DNA of 42,787 nt, from NCBI GenBank assembly GCA_964461295.1, contig CAYWTX010000029.1:1-42787 (forward strand), in the 5' to 3' direction. The translations under genes were made by a program, and so were the position numbers. Below are positions 23,005 through 30,599 of the stretch, in pieces. Below the pieces are notes generated by a model. That model saw only the letters and a list, made by a program, of their open reading frames with translations. It did not search any database and was not told the origin of the DNA. The stretch's first letter is position 1, and the number at the start of each line of letters is the position of its first letter. The stretch is from CAYWTX01 sp964461295 (lineage in GTDB: Bacteria; Planctomycetota; Phycisphaerae; SM23-33).

Positions 23005-24959
23005 ACGGCGGCGGAATGCGAAGTCCGATGGGGACCGCCGGCGGGCTGGCGCGGACGTACGGGCTGCAGCGCCAGTTCGGCGACCCGGCCCCCCAGGGAC
23101 CCGCCCCCAGAATCACCCGCGCAGGCATGCGGCGGATCGCGGGGTACCTCAAACCCTACTGGGTGAAATGGCTGGTGATCGGTGTGTTCATCGGCGCCGG
23201 CGCAGGCCTGGCCGTTCTCCCGCCTTTCTGCGTGCGGCTGATCCTCGACCGCGCCATTCCCCAGCAGCAAGCGGGCCTGCTGGCCGCCCTCGCCGCCGCG
23301 ATGGTGGCCCTGGCCCTCGCGGCCGGGCTGATCGGCGTGCTGCAGCAGTCGCTGACGGTGCGGGTCGGCCAGGGAATCATGTTCGACCTGCGAAACCAGC
23401 TCTACCGCCACCTTCAGCGGATGAGCCTGCACTTCTACACCGCCAACCGGTCCGGCGAGATCCTCTCGCGAATCAACAACGACGTGAACGCGGTGCAGGG
23501 CGTGGCCACCGAGACCCTCGTGGCGATCGCCACCAACCTCGCGACGCTGACGGCGACGTCGATCGCGGTCTTCTCCATGAACTGGCGGCTGGCGCTGCTG
23601 GCGGTGGCCGTCGTGCCGATGTTCTACCTGCCCTCCAGGATCGTGGGCGGCGTCCGCCGGCGCCTGTCCGCGCAGACCCAGGCGACCCAGGCGGATGTGC
23701 TCGCCTTCCTGAGCGAACGCCTCCACGTGGGCGGAACGCTGCTGACGCACATCTTCGGCCAGCGACAGGCCGACGCCGAAGGCTTCCAGGACCGAAGCGC
23801 CCGCCTGCGCGATCTGAACGTCAAGCAGACCGTCGTCGGCCGATGGCTGTTCCTGATCCTCAGCGTCTTCAGCGTGGTGGGACCGGCCCTGGTCTACTGG
23901 TACGGCGGCCTGCAGGTCATGCGGAAGGAACTCACGCCCGGCATGCTGGTGGCCTTCGCGGCGCTGCTGGCTCTGCTGTATCGGCCATTGATGCAGTTGG
24001 CCACGGTCTACGTGAACATCCAAGCATCCTTCGCCGTTTTCGACCGTATCTTCGAGTACCTGGACAAGGAGCCGCGCGTCAAGGACAGCCCCCGGCCGGT
24101 CCCGCTGCCGCAGACCAGCGGGCACATCAGGTTCGAGAACGTCGGCTTCCGTTACCCGCCGCCCGCCGGCGCCGGATCCGCCGGCGACGAGGGCAACGGC
24201 GCCGGCGGCTCGGCGACCGCCAGCCGGTCCTCGATCTTCGCGTTGCGCGACGTAAGTTTCGAGATCGCCCCCGGCCAGCGCGTCGCGCTGGTGGGGCCCA
24301 GCGGGTCGGGCAAGACGACGATCACGTACCTGGTCCCCCGCTTCTACGATCCCGCTTCGGGGCGTATCACCGTGGACGGACACGATCTCCGCGACCTGCC
24401 GCAGGAAGAGCTGCGACGGCACATCGGCATGGTGACGCAGGAGACCTTTCTCTTCCACGCCACCATCCGCGAGAACCTCCTCTACGCCAGGCCGGGGGCC
24501 TCCGACGCCCAATTGGTCGAGGCCTGCAAGGCGGCGAACATCGACGAGTTCATCCGCGCCCTGCCCAATCAGTACGATACGGTTGCCGGCGAACGCGGGT
24601 TCCGCCTCTCCGGCGGAGAAAGGCAGCGGGTGTCGATCGCCCGGGCCCTGCTGAAAGATCCGGCCATCCTGGTCCTGGACGAAGCCACCAGCAGCCTCGA
24701 CGCCACGTCGGAGTACCTGATCCAGTCGGCCCTGGAGAAGCTCCTCCGGGGGCGCACGTCGCTGATCATCGCCCATCGCCTGTCGACGATCCTCAGTTGC
24801 GACAAGATCATCGTCATGGAAGGCGGCCGCATCGTCGATGCCGGCAGGCACGAGGAACTCATGGAGCGACGGGGGCTGTACGCCAGGCTTTACGAGCAGC
24901 AGTTCGCCAAGGTGCTGAGGCTGGATCACGGCGACGCCCGAAGCATGTCGCTCCGCTGA
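23001..24959 (+). CDS. ABC exporter half-transporter (type IV fold)
   Basis: A 652-residue fused permease-ATPase. Six transmembrane helices occupy about residues 50-330 (YWVKWLVIGVFIGAGAGLAV and onward). The ATPase has Walker A GPSGSGKTT (Lys438), Q-loop VTQETFLF, signature RLSGGERQR, Walker B with catalytic Glu (LVLDEATSSLD) and H-loop IAHRLST. All sites are canonical, so a homodimer is expected. A Gly/Ala/Ser-rich insert (PPPAGAGSAGDEGNGAGG) sits between the first strand of the ATPase and Walker A and is unusual. Translation starts at ATG 23001, overlapping the regulator stop; the open frame continuous with marR upstream is a frameshift artefact. Substrate unknown; multidrug or lipid export is the family norm. 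Confidence 0.93.
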   Translation: MNGGGMRSPMGTAGGLARTYGLQRQFGDPAPQGPAPRITRAGMRRIAGYLKPYWVKWLVIGVFIGAGAGLAVLPPFCVRLILDRAIPQQQAGLLAALAAAMVALALAAGLIGVLQQSLTVRVGQGIMFDLRNQLYRHLQRMSLHFYTANRSGEILSRINNDVNAVQGVATETLVAIATNLATLTATSIAVFSMNWRLALLAVAVVPMFYLPSRIVGGVRRRLSAQTQATQADVLAFLSERLHVGGTLLTHIFGQRQADAEGFQDRSARLRDLNVKQTVVGRWLFLILSVFSVVGPALVYWYGGLQVMRKELTPGMLVAFAALLALLYRPLMQLATVYVNIQASFAVFDRIFEYLDKEPRVKDSPRPVPLPQTSGHIRFENVGFRYPPPAGAGSAGDEGNGAGGSATASRSSIFALRDVSFEIAPGQRVALVGPSGSGKTTITYLVPRFYDPASGRITVDGHDLRDLPQEELRRHIGMVTQETFLFHATIRENLLYARPGASDAQLVEACKAANIDEFIRALPNQYDTVAGERGFRLSGGERQRVSIARALLKDPAILVLDEATSSLDATSEYLIQSALEKLLRGRTSLIIAHRLSTILSCDKIIVMEGGRIVDAGRHEELMERRGLYARLYEQQFAKVLRLDHGDARSMSLR

Positions 24960-25220
24960 GATCCCGGTGAGACGCGCGTCGCCTCCCCCCCCAAGAGAAT
25001 CACCGACCGCGTCGGTGGAACGGGCATCCGCGCCCGTGGAGACCGGCGTGTTGGCGAAGGGCGAACGTCCCAAGCCGGATCGCCAACGCCGAATCCCGAA
25101 CTTCGGAATCCGGCGCATCATGTGCCTGGGGCCGATCCCGATCCTATTGTGCATATAGGCAACCGTTTCAGGAACACGCCCCCACCAACGTGGCGTGCCG
25201 AACGGTCGGCGGGTGACTCG

Positions 25221-26585
25221 ATGACGGCGTGCAGACGATCTCGGCCTCGACGCGGCGTAAGAGGGGCGGCCTTGATCGCCGCCCTGGTGCTCGTGACCAT
25301 CCTGGTCTCTCTGGGCGTGGCCTTCTGCGGCATCACTTCCATGAACCTCGCCCAGTCCTCCAATCTGGCGGGAATGACCGAGGCCCGGTTGGCGGCCGAG
25401 AGCGGCCTGTCGTTTCTCATCTACGAGGTGTCGAACTGCGGCGTATCGGGATCGCTGCGCGGGCAGGCTCTGCTGGACTCGCTGGCTGGTGGGATATGCG
25501 CCGACCTGAACGCTACTGCGAACCTGGGGGCTCGCGTGGTTGCCTACGATGGCTCCGTCATCACGGTTCCCGCCATCGCCCTGGGCGACGGCAAGAGCTT
25601 CAGCGGGCGAATCACCCTTCCGGCGGCCGACACGGTGCGACTGACCGTGACGGGCCGGCACGCCATGGGCGCCGGGGTCTCGGCCAGCATGTTGCAGCGG
25701 GAACTGGCGATCGACCTTCACCCGACGTGGGACCAGGCGCTGGCGTATGGCATCTGCTCCAAGGGGGCGGTCGAGATGGGGATGAACACCGACCTTTCGG
25801 GCGTCACACGGCCTTCCGACGGGTCGATCTACTCGGCGGCGACGGGCGCCGCGGTGACCTGCGGCAGCGGCCACATTTCCGGCGACGTCAGCGTCAGCGC
25901 CCCCGGCGCCACGACGCAACTGACTGGCACGAGGGTCGACGGCACGATCCGCTACAACGCTCCGCCGGTGACGATGCCAGCGATCGACCCCACGCAATAC
26001 AGGAGTCTGGCCACCACGGTCATGAGCTCCGCCAGCCCTCCCGCGGGGACCTACAAGAACATCCGAATCCCGGCCAACACGAACCCCGTATTCAGCAGCA
26101 GCGTGACCATCCAAGGCATCCTGTACGTGGAAGCGCCCAACACGATCTACTTCAACAACAACGTCAACTTCACCGGCGTGATGGTGGCCGCGAACCCGCC
26201 GACGGGATCGCCCGACTCGGCCAACTATATCTGCTTCAAGAACAACATGACGTTCAGCGGGGTGGAGCAGTTGCCGGCCTCGTCGGAGTTCGCCGCGGTA
26301 CGAAGACTGGAGGGGGCAACGATCCTGTGTCCGGGCTTCACGATGGAGTTCAAGAACAACATGACCTCTGTCGGGGGCATCATGGCCTTGAAGTCGTTGA
26401 TCGCCAAGAACAACCTCAACTCGACCATCCTGGGCACTGTGTTGATCTATGGCGATGCCGGCCTGGATTTCAAGAACAACTCCGACCTCAACATCAAGCT
26501 GTCGGGTTCGGCCCCGCCGCTGGGCTTCAACGGCCACGATCTGCCCCCGCTCGTGCCCGACCCCGGCACGTACGCGGAGAATTGA
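25221..26585 (+). CDS. PilX-like membrane-anchored protein with FKNN repeats
   Basis: A 454-residue protein. After a basic N terminus (RRSRPRRGVRGAALIAALVLVTILVSLGVAF) a single hydrophobic helix is followed by SSNLAGMTEARLAAESGLSFL, the pattern of PilX-type minor pilin-like proteins, in which the helix packs in a type IV pilus or pseudopilus. The C-terminal half carries recurring strand-turn units FNNNVNF, FKNNMTF, FKNNMTS, AKNNLNS and FKNNSDL about 25-65 residues apart, suggesting a right-handed beta-helix (inference). No other pilus gene is in the window. The ATG at 25221 is a reasoned choice; an earlier ATG at 25122 adds 33 residues without family similarity. The 261-bp gap upstream has no gene, only an imperfect palindrome near 25090-25115. 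Confidence 0.7.
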   Translation: MTACRRSRPRRGVRGAALIAALVLVTILVSLGVAFCGITSMNLAQSSNLAGMTEARLAAESGLSFLIYEVSNCGVSGSLRGQALLDSLAGGICADLNATANLGARVVAYDGSVITVPAIALGDGKSFSGRITLPAADTVRLTVTGRHAMGAGVSASMLQRELAIDLHPTWDQALAYGICSKGAVEMGMNTDLSGVTRPSDGSIYSAATGAAVTCGSGHISGDVSVSAPGATTQLTGTRVDGTIRYNAPPVTMPAIDPTQYRSLATTVMSSASPPAGTYKNIRIPANTNPVFSSSVTIQGILYVEAPNTIYFNNNVNFTGVMVAANPPTGSPDSANYICFKNNMTFSGVEQLPASSEFAAVRRLEGATILCPGFTMEFKNNMTSVGGIMALKSLIAKNNLNSTILGTVLIYGDAGLDFKNNSDLNIKLSGSAPPLGFNGHDLPPLVPDPGTYAEN

Positions 26586-26719
26586 TCCCCTCGGACCCGT
26601 CCGGGCGAAGAAACACGGTGTTGCCCGCGCTCGCCGAGCGGCTCCATGACCGCCTCGGCCGGCCCGGCGCAGCCGATCGCCGCCAGGGCGCCGCGCTCTC
26701 CGCACGGCACCCCATCAAC

Positions 26720-28846
26720 CTACGACGAACCCGGTCTCGCTTTGGCCGGACGTGACGTGCCGATCTCGATTCGCAGCGGACGCCCCGGCGGCCGCGCCGG
26801 GCAGAAGTACAGGGGGATCGACTTAGCGGCGTCAACGCCGGTGACGAACCGCTCCGTTTCAAGCTGCGGGTTGTCCGCGAAGGGCTCGAGTTCCAGCCGG
26901 TATACGCCGCCCCTGACCCACTCGGCCCTCAGCGTCCTGCCGTCCAGGATCGCCCAGTGCGCCGCCACGATGCGGCCGGCGTCGCACCTGCCTGCCAGGA
27001 CCTTCCGCACCTCGTAGAGATGCCCCACCAGCGCCCGGCGGTAGGGCAGAATGGCGTCCGGCGCCGGCGCGAGCGTCACCTCGGCCAGGCGAGCCTCCAC
27101 GACGACGCGCCTGGGCGCCCTTCGGCCGACAATCCGCCCAGCCAACATGGCCAGACGAATGTCGATCTCCTCGCCGCCCATCGCCCGGGGCGTGACGGCC
27201 ACGGCCTCGAGGGCCCCCGCCCATCGGGCACCGAACACCAGCGGGCCGTCGTTCCATTTGGTGAAGTCGCCCTTGGGCTGCACGACCGGGCTGCGGGCCT
27301 CGCCGTCCAGCCACCACCTCAGTTCGCCGCCCCTGTACGTCAGGCACACGTGGGCGGGTGTGGCCACGTGCAGGCGTCCCAAGGCGACAACATACGCCCC
27401 GGCTGAGGTCCGCAGCTCCAGCAGCAGTTCGTCTCCCCGCTGAAGCAGCGCGAAGTTGGCCGGCTCGCCGGCGGCGCCGTACGACAGCACGCGTCCCAGC
27501 GAAGCGTCGCGGGCAGCAGGAGCCGTCGCCGCGGCGGCAGTGCCCGCGTCGTCCGTCGGCGGCGTGAGCAGCGCCTCAACCGTCATCTGTCCGCTCGCCC
27601 TCAGCCGCTTCAGCATCGCCGGCGGCGCCTCGGCCACGAAGCACCCCCCCGCCGACAGGTCCATCTCCCATCGCCGCCCGTACACCGCCAGGCCGCGCGC
27701 CTCGGCCACGCACGCATGCCCCGGGCGGCTTCCGTCCACCACGCGATTGGGCTTGCCGCCGTCCTCCCACACGAAAACGCTGTCGCCCGCGATGTCCGGC
27801 CAGCCCTGGCGGCGCCCCGGCCTGGTCGTCGCGCCCGCGATGATCTCGGGCGTTCGCACCATCACGACGCCTTCCTTCGGCCCCTTGCCCGGCTCGATCC
27901 ACGCGTCGCCATACAGGTCGGGCACGTCGTTGGTCGTCACGCGGACCCACCGCTGGACGCCGCTGAACTCGGCGTCGAAACGCCCCAGGTAGATCTCGCT
28001 GGCCCGCCGGTCGCCGACCACCGGCGAGGCCAACGTCATGAACCGCGCGTGGTTCGTCCACTGAGGCATGCTCACCTGCCCCACCGGGCCGCCGTCGGCC
28101 CGCAGCACGACCTGCCGCGGCCAGCCGCCCATGTCGTACAGGTTCATCGAACTGTGCGATCCGCCCAGCACGAAGAAACGGTAGCTGTTGTCCGGCGCGA
28201 TGCTCGGCCAGCAGCCCCCAGAGCGGTTCTCCGACTCCTGCTCCGGCAGCGACACCAGTGCGCAGTACGGCCAGGGGAACGCCCCCACCGCTCGCCTGCC
28301 GTCGGCCGACAGCGAGAACCACCCCCAACTGATCGGCGTCTTCTCCCACACCGACTCAATCACGTCCGGGCGGTCGAGCCGGAAGCGGAAGACCATGTCG
28401 GCGTCGCGGAGCTTCCATTTGGGCATGGCGCAGACCCACTGCACGCCGCTGCACGGGTCGCGCCACACGTGGGTGGGCACACCGTCAGCCAGCTCGCGCG
28501 ACGCCCCGCCGCCCCACGACACGCTGCGGATCTTCCCGGCCGTCAAATCGCCGAAGACGACCTGGTTGCCGTCGGGGACGAAGTGCACGTGGCCAAGTTC
28601 GCCGCGCCGCTCGACGAGCACGCGCGGGCCGCGCCCATCGTTGCTGTCCAGGCACATCAGGGCGCTCGCGTTCGCGTCGCTGCCCGCGCACGAAACCCAC
28701 GCCAGCCGCGTGCGCGCGCCGGTCAAGGCCGCCACCGCGGCCGCGGGATCGTTGCCGTCCGCGAGGGGCGCGGCGCTCGCCGCCGCCGCGGCCGCGAACA
28801 CCGCGCCCAAGCGGGTCGCCGCCCATGTTGCGTTCGATGCATCCAT
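26720..28846 (-). CDS. Secreted protein with propeller-like and LamG-like regions
   Basis: A 708-residue protein. The N terminus is an Ala-rich signal peptide (ATRLGAVFAAAAAASAAPLA). Residues to about 400 have TolB/WD40-like strands (GRGPRVLVERRGELGHVHFVPDGNQVVFGD; FSLSADGRRAVGAFPWPYC). The second half (about 440-620) contains RASGQMTVEALLTPP, LGRVLSYG, HVCLTYRGGELRWWLDGEA and VFGARWAGALEAVAV, the strands of a concanavalin/LamG-type fold. It probably binds glycans or surface polymers outside the cell; no catalytic residues are assigned. ATG at 28846 is preceded by a TATAAC box 6 nt upstream; a longer frame to 28963 overlaps the divergent gene. It is divergent from the PL22 gene over a 73-bp gap with a perfect palindrome. 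Confidence 0.78.
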   Translation of the reverse strand: MDASNATWAATRLGAVFAAAAAASAAPLADGNDPAAAVAALTGARTRLAWVSCAGSDANASALMCLDSNDGRGPRVLVERRGELGHVHFVPDGNQVVFGDLTAGKIRSVSWGGGASRELADGVPTHVWRDPCSGVQWVCAMPKWKLRDADMVFRFRLDRPDVIESVWEKTPISWGWFSLSADGRRAVGAFPWPYCALVSLPEQESENRSGGCWPSIAPDNSYRFFVLGGSHSSMNLYDMGGWPRQVVLRADGGPVGQVSMPQWTNHARFMTLASPVVGDRRASEIYLGRFDAEFSGVQRWVRVTTNDVPDLYGDAWIEPGKGPKEGVVMVRTPEIIAGATTRPGRRQGWPDIAGDSVFVWEDGGKPNRVVDGSRPGHACVAEARGLAVYGRRWEMDLSAGGCFVAEAPPAMLKRLRASGQMTVEALLTPPTDDAGTAAAATAPAARDASLGRVLSYGAAGEPANFALLQRGDELLLELRTSAGAYVVALGRLHVATPAHVCLTYRGGELRWWLDGEARSPVVQPKGDFTKWNDGPLVFGARWAGALEAVAVTPRAMGGEEIDIRLAMLAGRIVGRRAPRRVVVEARLAEVTLAPAPDAILPYRRALVGHLYEVRKVLAGRCDAGRIVAAHWAILDGRTLRAEWVRGGVYRLELEPFADNPQLETERFVTGVDAAKSIPLYFCPARPPGRPLRIEIGTSRPAKARPGSS

Positions 28847-28852
28847 CCTGTA

Positions 28853-28886
28853 GTTATAGGGCCCGAGGCGCCGCGCGGCGCCTCGG
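28853..28886 (-). promoter_or_regulatory. Promoter with overlapping perfect 24-bp palindrome
   Basis: On the minus strand TATAAC (28853-28858) lies 6 nt before the ATG at 28846. A perfect palindrome of 24 bp (28863-28886; half-site CCGAGGCGCCGC) covers the spacer and the place of the -35 box. This is the classical position of a repressor operator. It also lies 33 bp ahead of the start of the divergent PL22 gene. Confidence 0.45.
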
Positions 28887-28919
28887 CTTGCCGCCGCAAC
28901 CCCGTTGCAGGAGCCTACC

Positions 28920-30068
28920 ATGGCCGCCGGCGATGTCTTCCCGTACGAAGGGCACACATTCACAGATTCTCACACGGGCGCCGCGATTCATCAACTGACC
29001 GATTGGCGCGCCCACAGCCACCACGTCTACTTCACCAACGAAAGCCTCTGGGACGGCGGGCGGCGATTGCTCGTCAGTTCCGAGCGGAACAACTGCCGCA
29101 ACCTGTTCAGCATCGACCTGGCCGGCGGCGAACTGACGCAGATCACCGGCTTCGGCCCCAAGGACGAGCCGTCCCTCCAGCAGACGTACCTGAACCCGCG
29201 CCGCGACGAAGTCTACTTCATCCACGAGCGCCAGGTGGTCGCGCTGGACCTGCGCACGCTCCAACAGCGGGCGATCCTCGCCACGCCGGATGGCTACAAC
29301 CCGGGCAACGTCGCCGTCACCGCCGACGGCGCCACGCTCGTGCAGGCGCTGGTCGAGGACCTCACCGGCCGTGTCAACACCGACCTCCAGCACGGCTACG
29401 TCGGGTTCGCCGAGACGTTCGAGGCCAAGCCGCACTCGCAGATCGTGGCCCTGCCGCTGGCCGGCGGCCCCCCGCGCGTGCTGCACGAGGACAACTGCTG
29501 GATCGGGCACGTGAACACCTCGCACGTCCTGGCCGACCGGCTCACGTTCTGCCACGAGGGCCCCTGGCACCGCCTCCAGCGGCTCTGGGCGATGGACATC
29601 CCCGCCGGGCGCGTGTGGCAACTCCGCCCGCAGAAGCCGCCCGAGGAACGCATCGGCCACGAGTACTGGCTGGCCGACGGACGCCGCGTGGGCTACCACG
29701 GCTGGCTCAGCCCCGGCGAGCCCATCTGGGGCTTCGTGAACGCCGACGGCACAGGCCGGCGCGAGTTCGCCATCGGCGAGAAGTCGATGCACCTCCACAG
29801 CCTCGACGACGCCCTGGTCGTCGGCGACGGGTGGATGCAGTTGCCCTACCTGCTGCTCTGGCGACAGCGCGACGGGCACGCCGAAGGACCCCGCCGCCTG
29901 GCCGTACACCGCGCCAGTTTCCAGACCCAGTACCAGCACCCGCACCCGCGAATGTTTCGCGATCGCGACGGCCGCGTCCGCGTGGTCTACACCGGCGACC
30001 ACAACGGCTACGCGAACGTCTTCATCGTGGACGTGCCGGACTTCGAAAGTCTCCCGGTGCATGGATAA
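28920..30068 (+). CDS. PL22-type oligogalacturonate lyase
   Basis: A 382-residue seven-bladed propeller enzyme. Beta-eliminative lyases of this family cut short oligogalacturonides from pectin in the cytoplasm; no signal peptide is visible, which fits. The metal-binding triad of the family, Gln-x-x-His-x-His, is seen as Q337, H340 and H342 in QTQYQHPHPR. TFCHEGPWH and RIGHEYWLADG match conserved loops around the active site. The ATG at 28920 has CAGGAG 7 bp upstream. Its presence means the organism can take up pectin fragments, but no transporter is next to it. An alternative is a related TolB-like propeller of other function; the QxxHxH motif argues against that. Confidence 0.88.
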   Translation: MAAGDVFPYEGHTFTDSHTGAAIHQLTDWRAHSHHVYFTNESLWDGGRRLLVSSERNNCRNLFSIDLAGGELTQITGFGPKDEPSLQQTYLNPRRDEVYFIHERQVVALDLRTLQQRAILATPDGYNPGNVAVTADGATLVQALVEDLTGRVNTDLQHGYVGFAETFEAKPHSQIVALPLAGGPPRVLHEDNCWIGHVNTSHVLADRLTFCHEGPWHRLQRLWAMDIPAGRVWQLRPQKPPEERIGHEYWLADGRRVGYHGWLSPGEPIWGFVNADGTGRREFAIGEKSMHLHSLDDALVVGDGWMQLPYLLLWRQRDGHAEGPRRLAVHRASFQTQYQHPHPRMFRDRDGRVRVVYTGDHNGYANVFIVDVPDFESLPVHG

Positions 30069-30170
30069 GGAAAGAATGGACTACACGCGCTACATGGACG
30101 GGACCGGGCAGTTCGGCCGTCCTTTCTGTCCATTGCGTCCACGTCATCCACGTCGTCCGAACTCCCTCCA

Positions 30171-30587
30171 ATGCGCATAACGCCAACCATCTCCATACCG
30201 GATAGCGAGATCTCTCTCGCGTTCGTCCGCTCCTCCGGGCCGGGCGGGCAGAACGTCAACAAGCTTTCCTCGGCCGTCGAACTTCGGTTCGACGCCCGCA
30301 ACTCGCCGTCGCTGCCGCCGGACGTCCGGCAGCGTCTGTTGGCCCTGGCGGGCTCGCGCGCCACCAGCGAGGGCGTGATCGTTCTGGACGCCCGCCGCCA
30401 CCGCACTCAGCCGCGGAACCGCGCCGACGCGATGGAGCGTCTGGCCGATCTCATCCGCCGCGCTGCCGTGCGCCCCAGGCGCCGCAAACCCACGCGCCCG
30501 ACGCCCGGCTCGCGCCAACGCCGCCTCGAATCCAAGAAACGCCACGGCGAGACGAAGAAGTCGCGGAGCAACCGCACGGACGACTGA
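30171..30587 (+). CDS. arfB: Peptidyl-tRNA hydrolase ArfB (release-factor-like)
   Basis: A 138-residue protein with the GGQ motif at residues 25-27 in FVRSSGPGGQNVNK, followed by KLSSAVELRFD and a basic C-terminal tail (RRRKPTRPTPGSRQRRLESKKRHGETKKSR). ArfB rescues stalled ribosomes by hydrolysing peptidyl-tRNA; the tail sits in the empty mRNA channel. It lacks the stop-codon recognition domain of release factors 1 and 2, as expected. It starts 102 bp after the lyase gene; the gap holds GTCCA/CATCCA-type short repeats at about 30128-30160. The gene converges with GH42 (12-bp gap). Confidence 0.93.
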   Translation: MRITPTISIPDSEISLAFVRSSGPGGQNVNKLSSAVELRFDARNSPSLPPDVRQRLLALAGSRATSEGVIVLDARRHRTQPRNRADAMERLADLIRRAAVRPRRRKPTRPTPGSRQRRLESKKRHGETKKSRSNRTDD

Positions 30588-30599
30588 TGCCCGAGATGC

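Noticed and set aside
22506..24959. A genuine MarR-ABC fusion protein
   Set aside because: A normal MarR C terminus and an ATGA overlap exist one frame away; the link between the domains is nonsense-like sequence.
22038..26705. A very long minus-strand open frame (over 1,500 codons)
   Set aside because: It lies opposite pcm, marR, the ABC exporter and the PilX-like gene, all with clear families. Its translation is low-complexity, as expected of an antisense frame in G+C-rich DNA.
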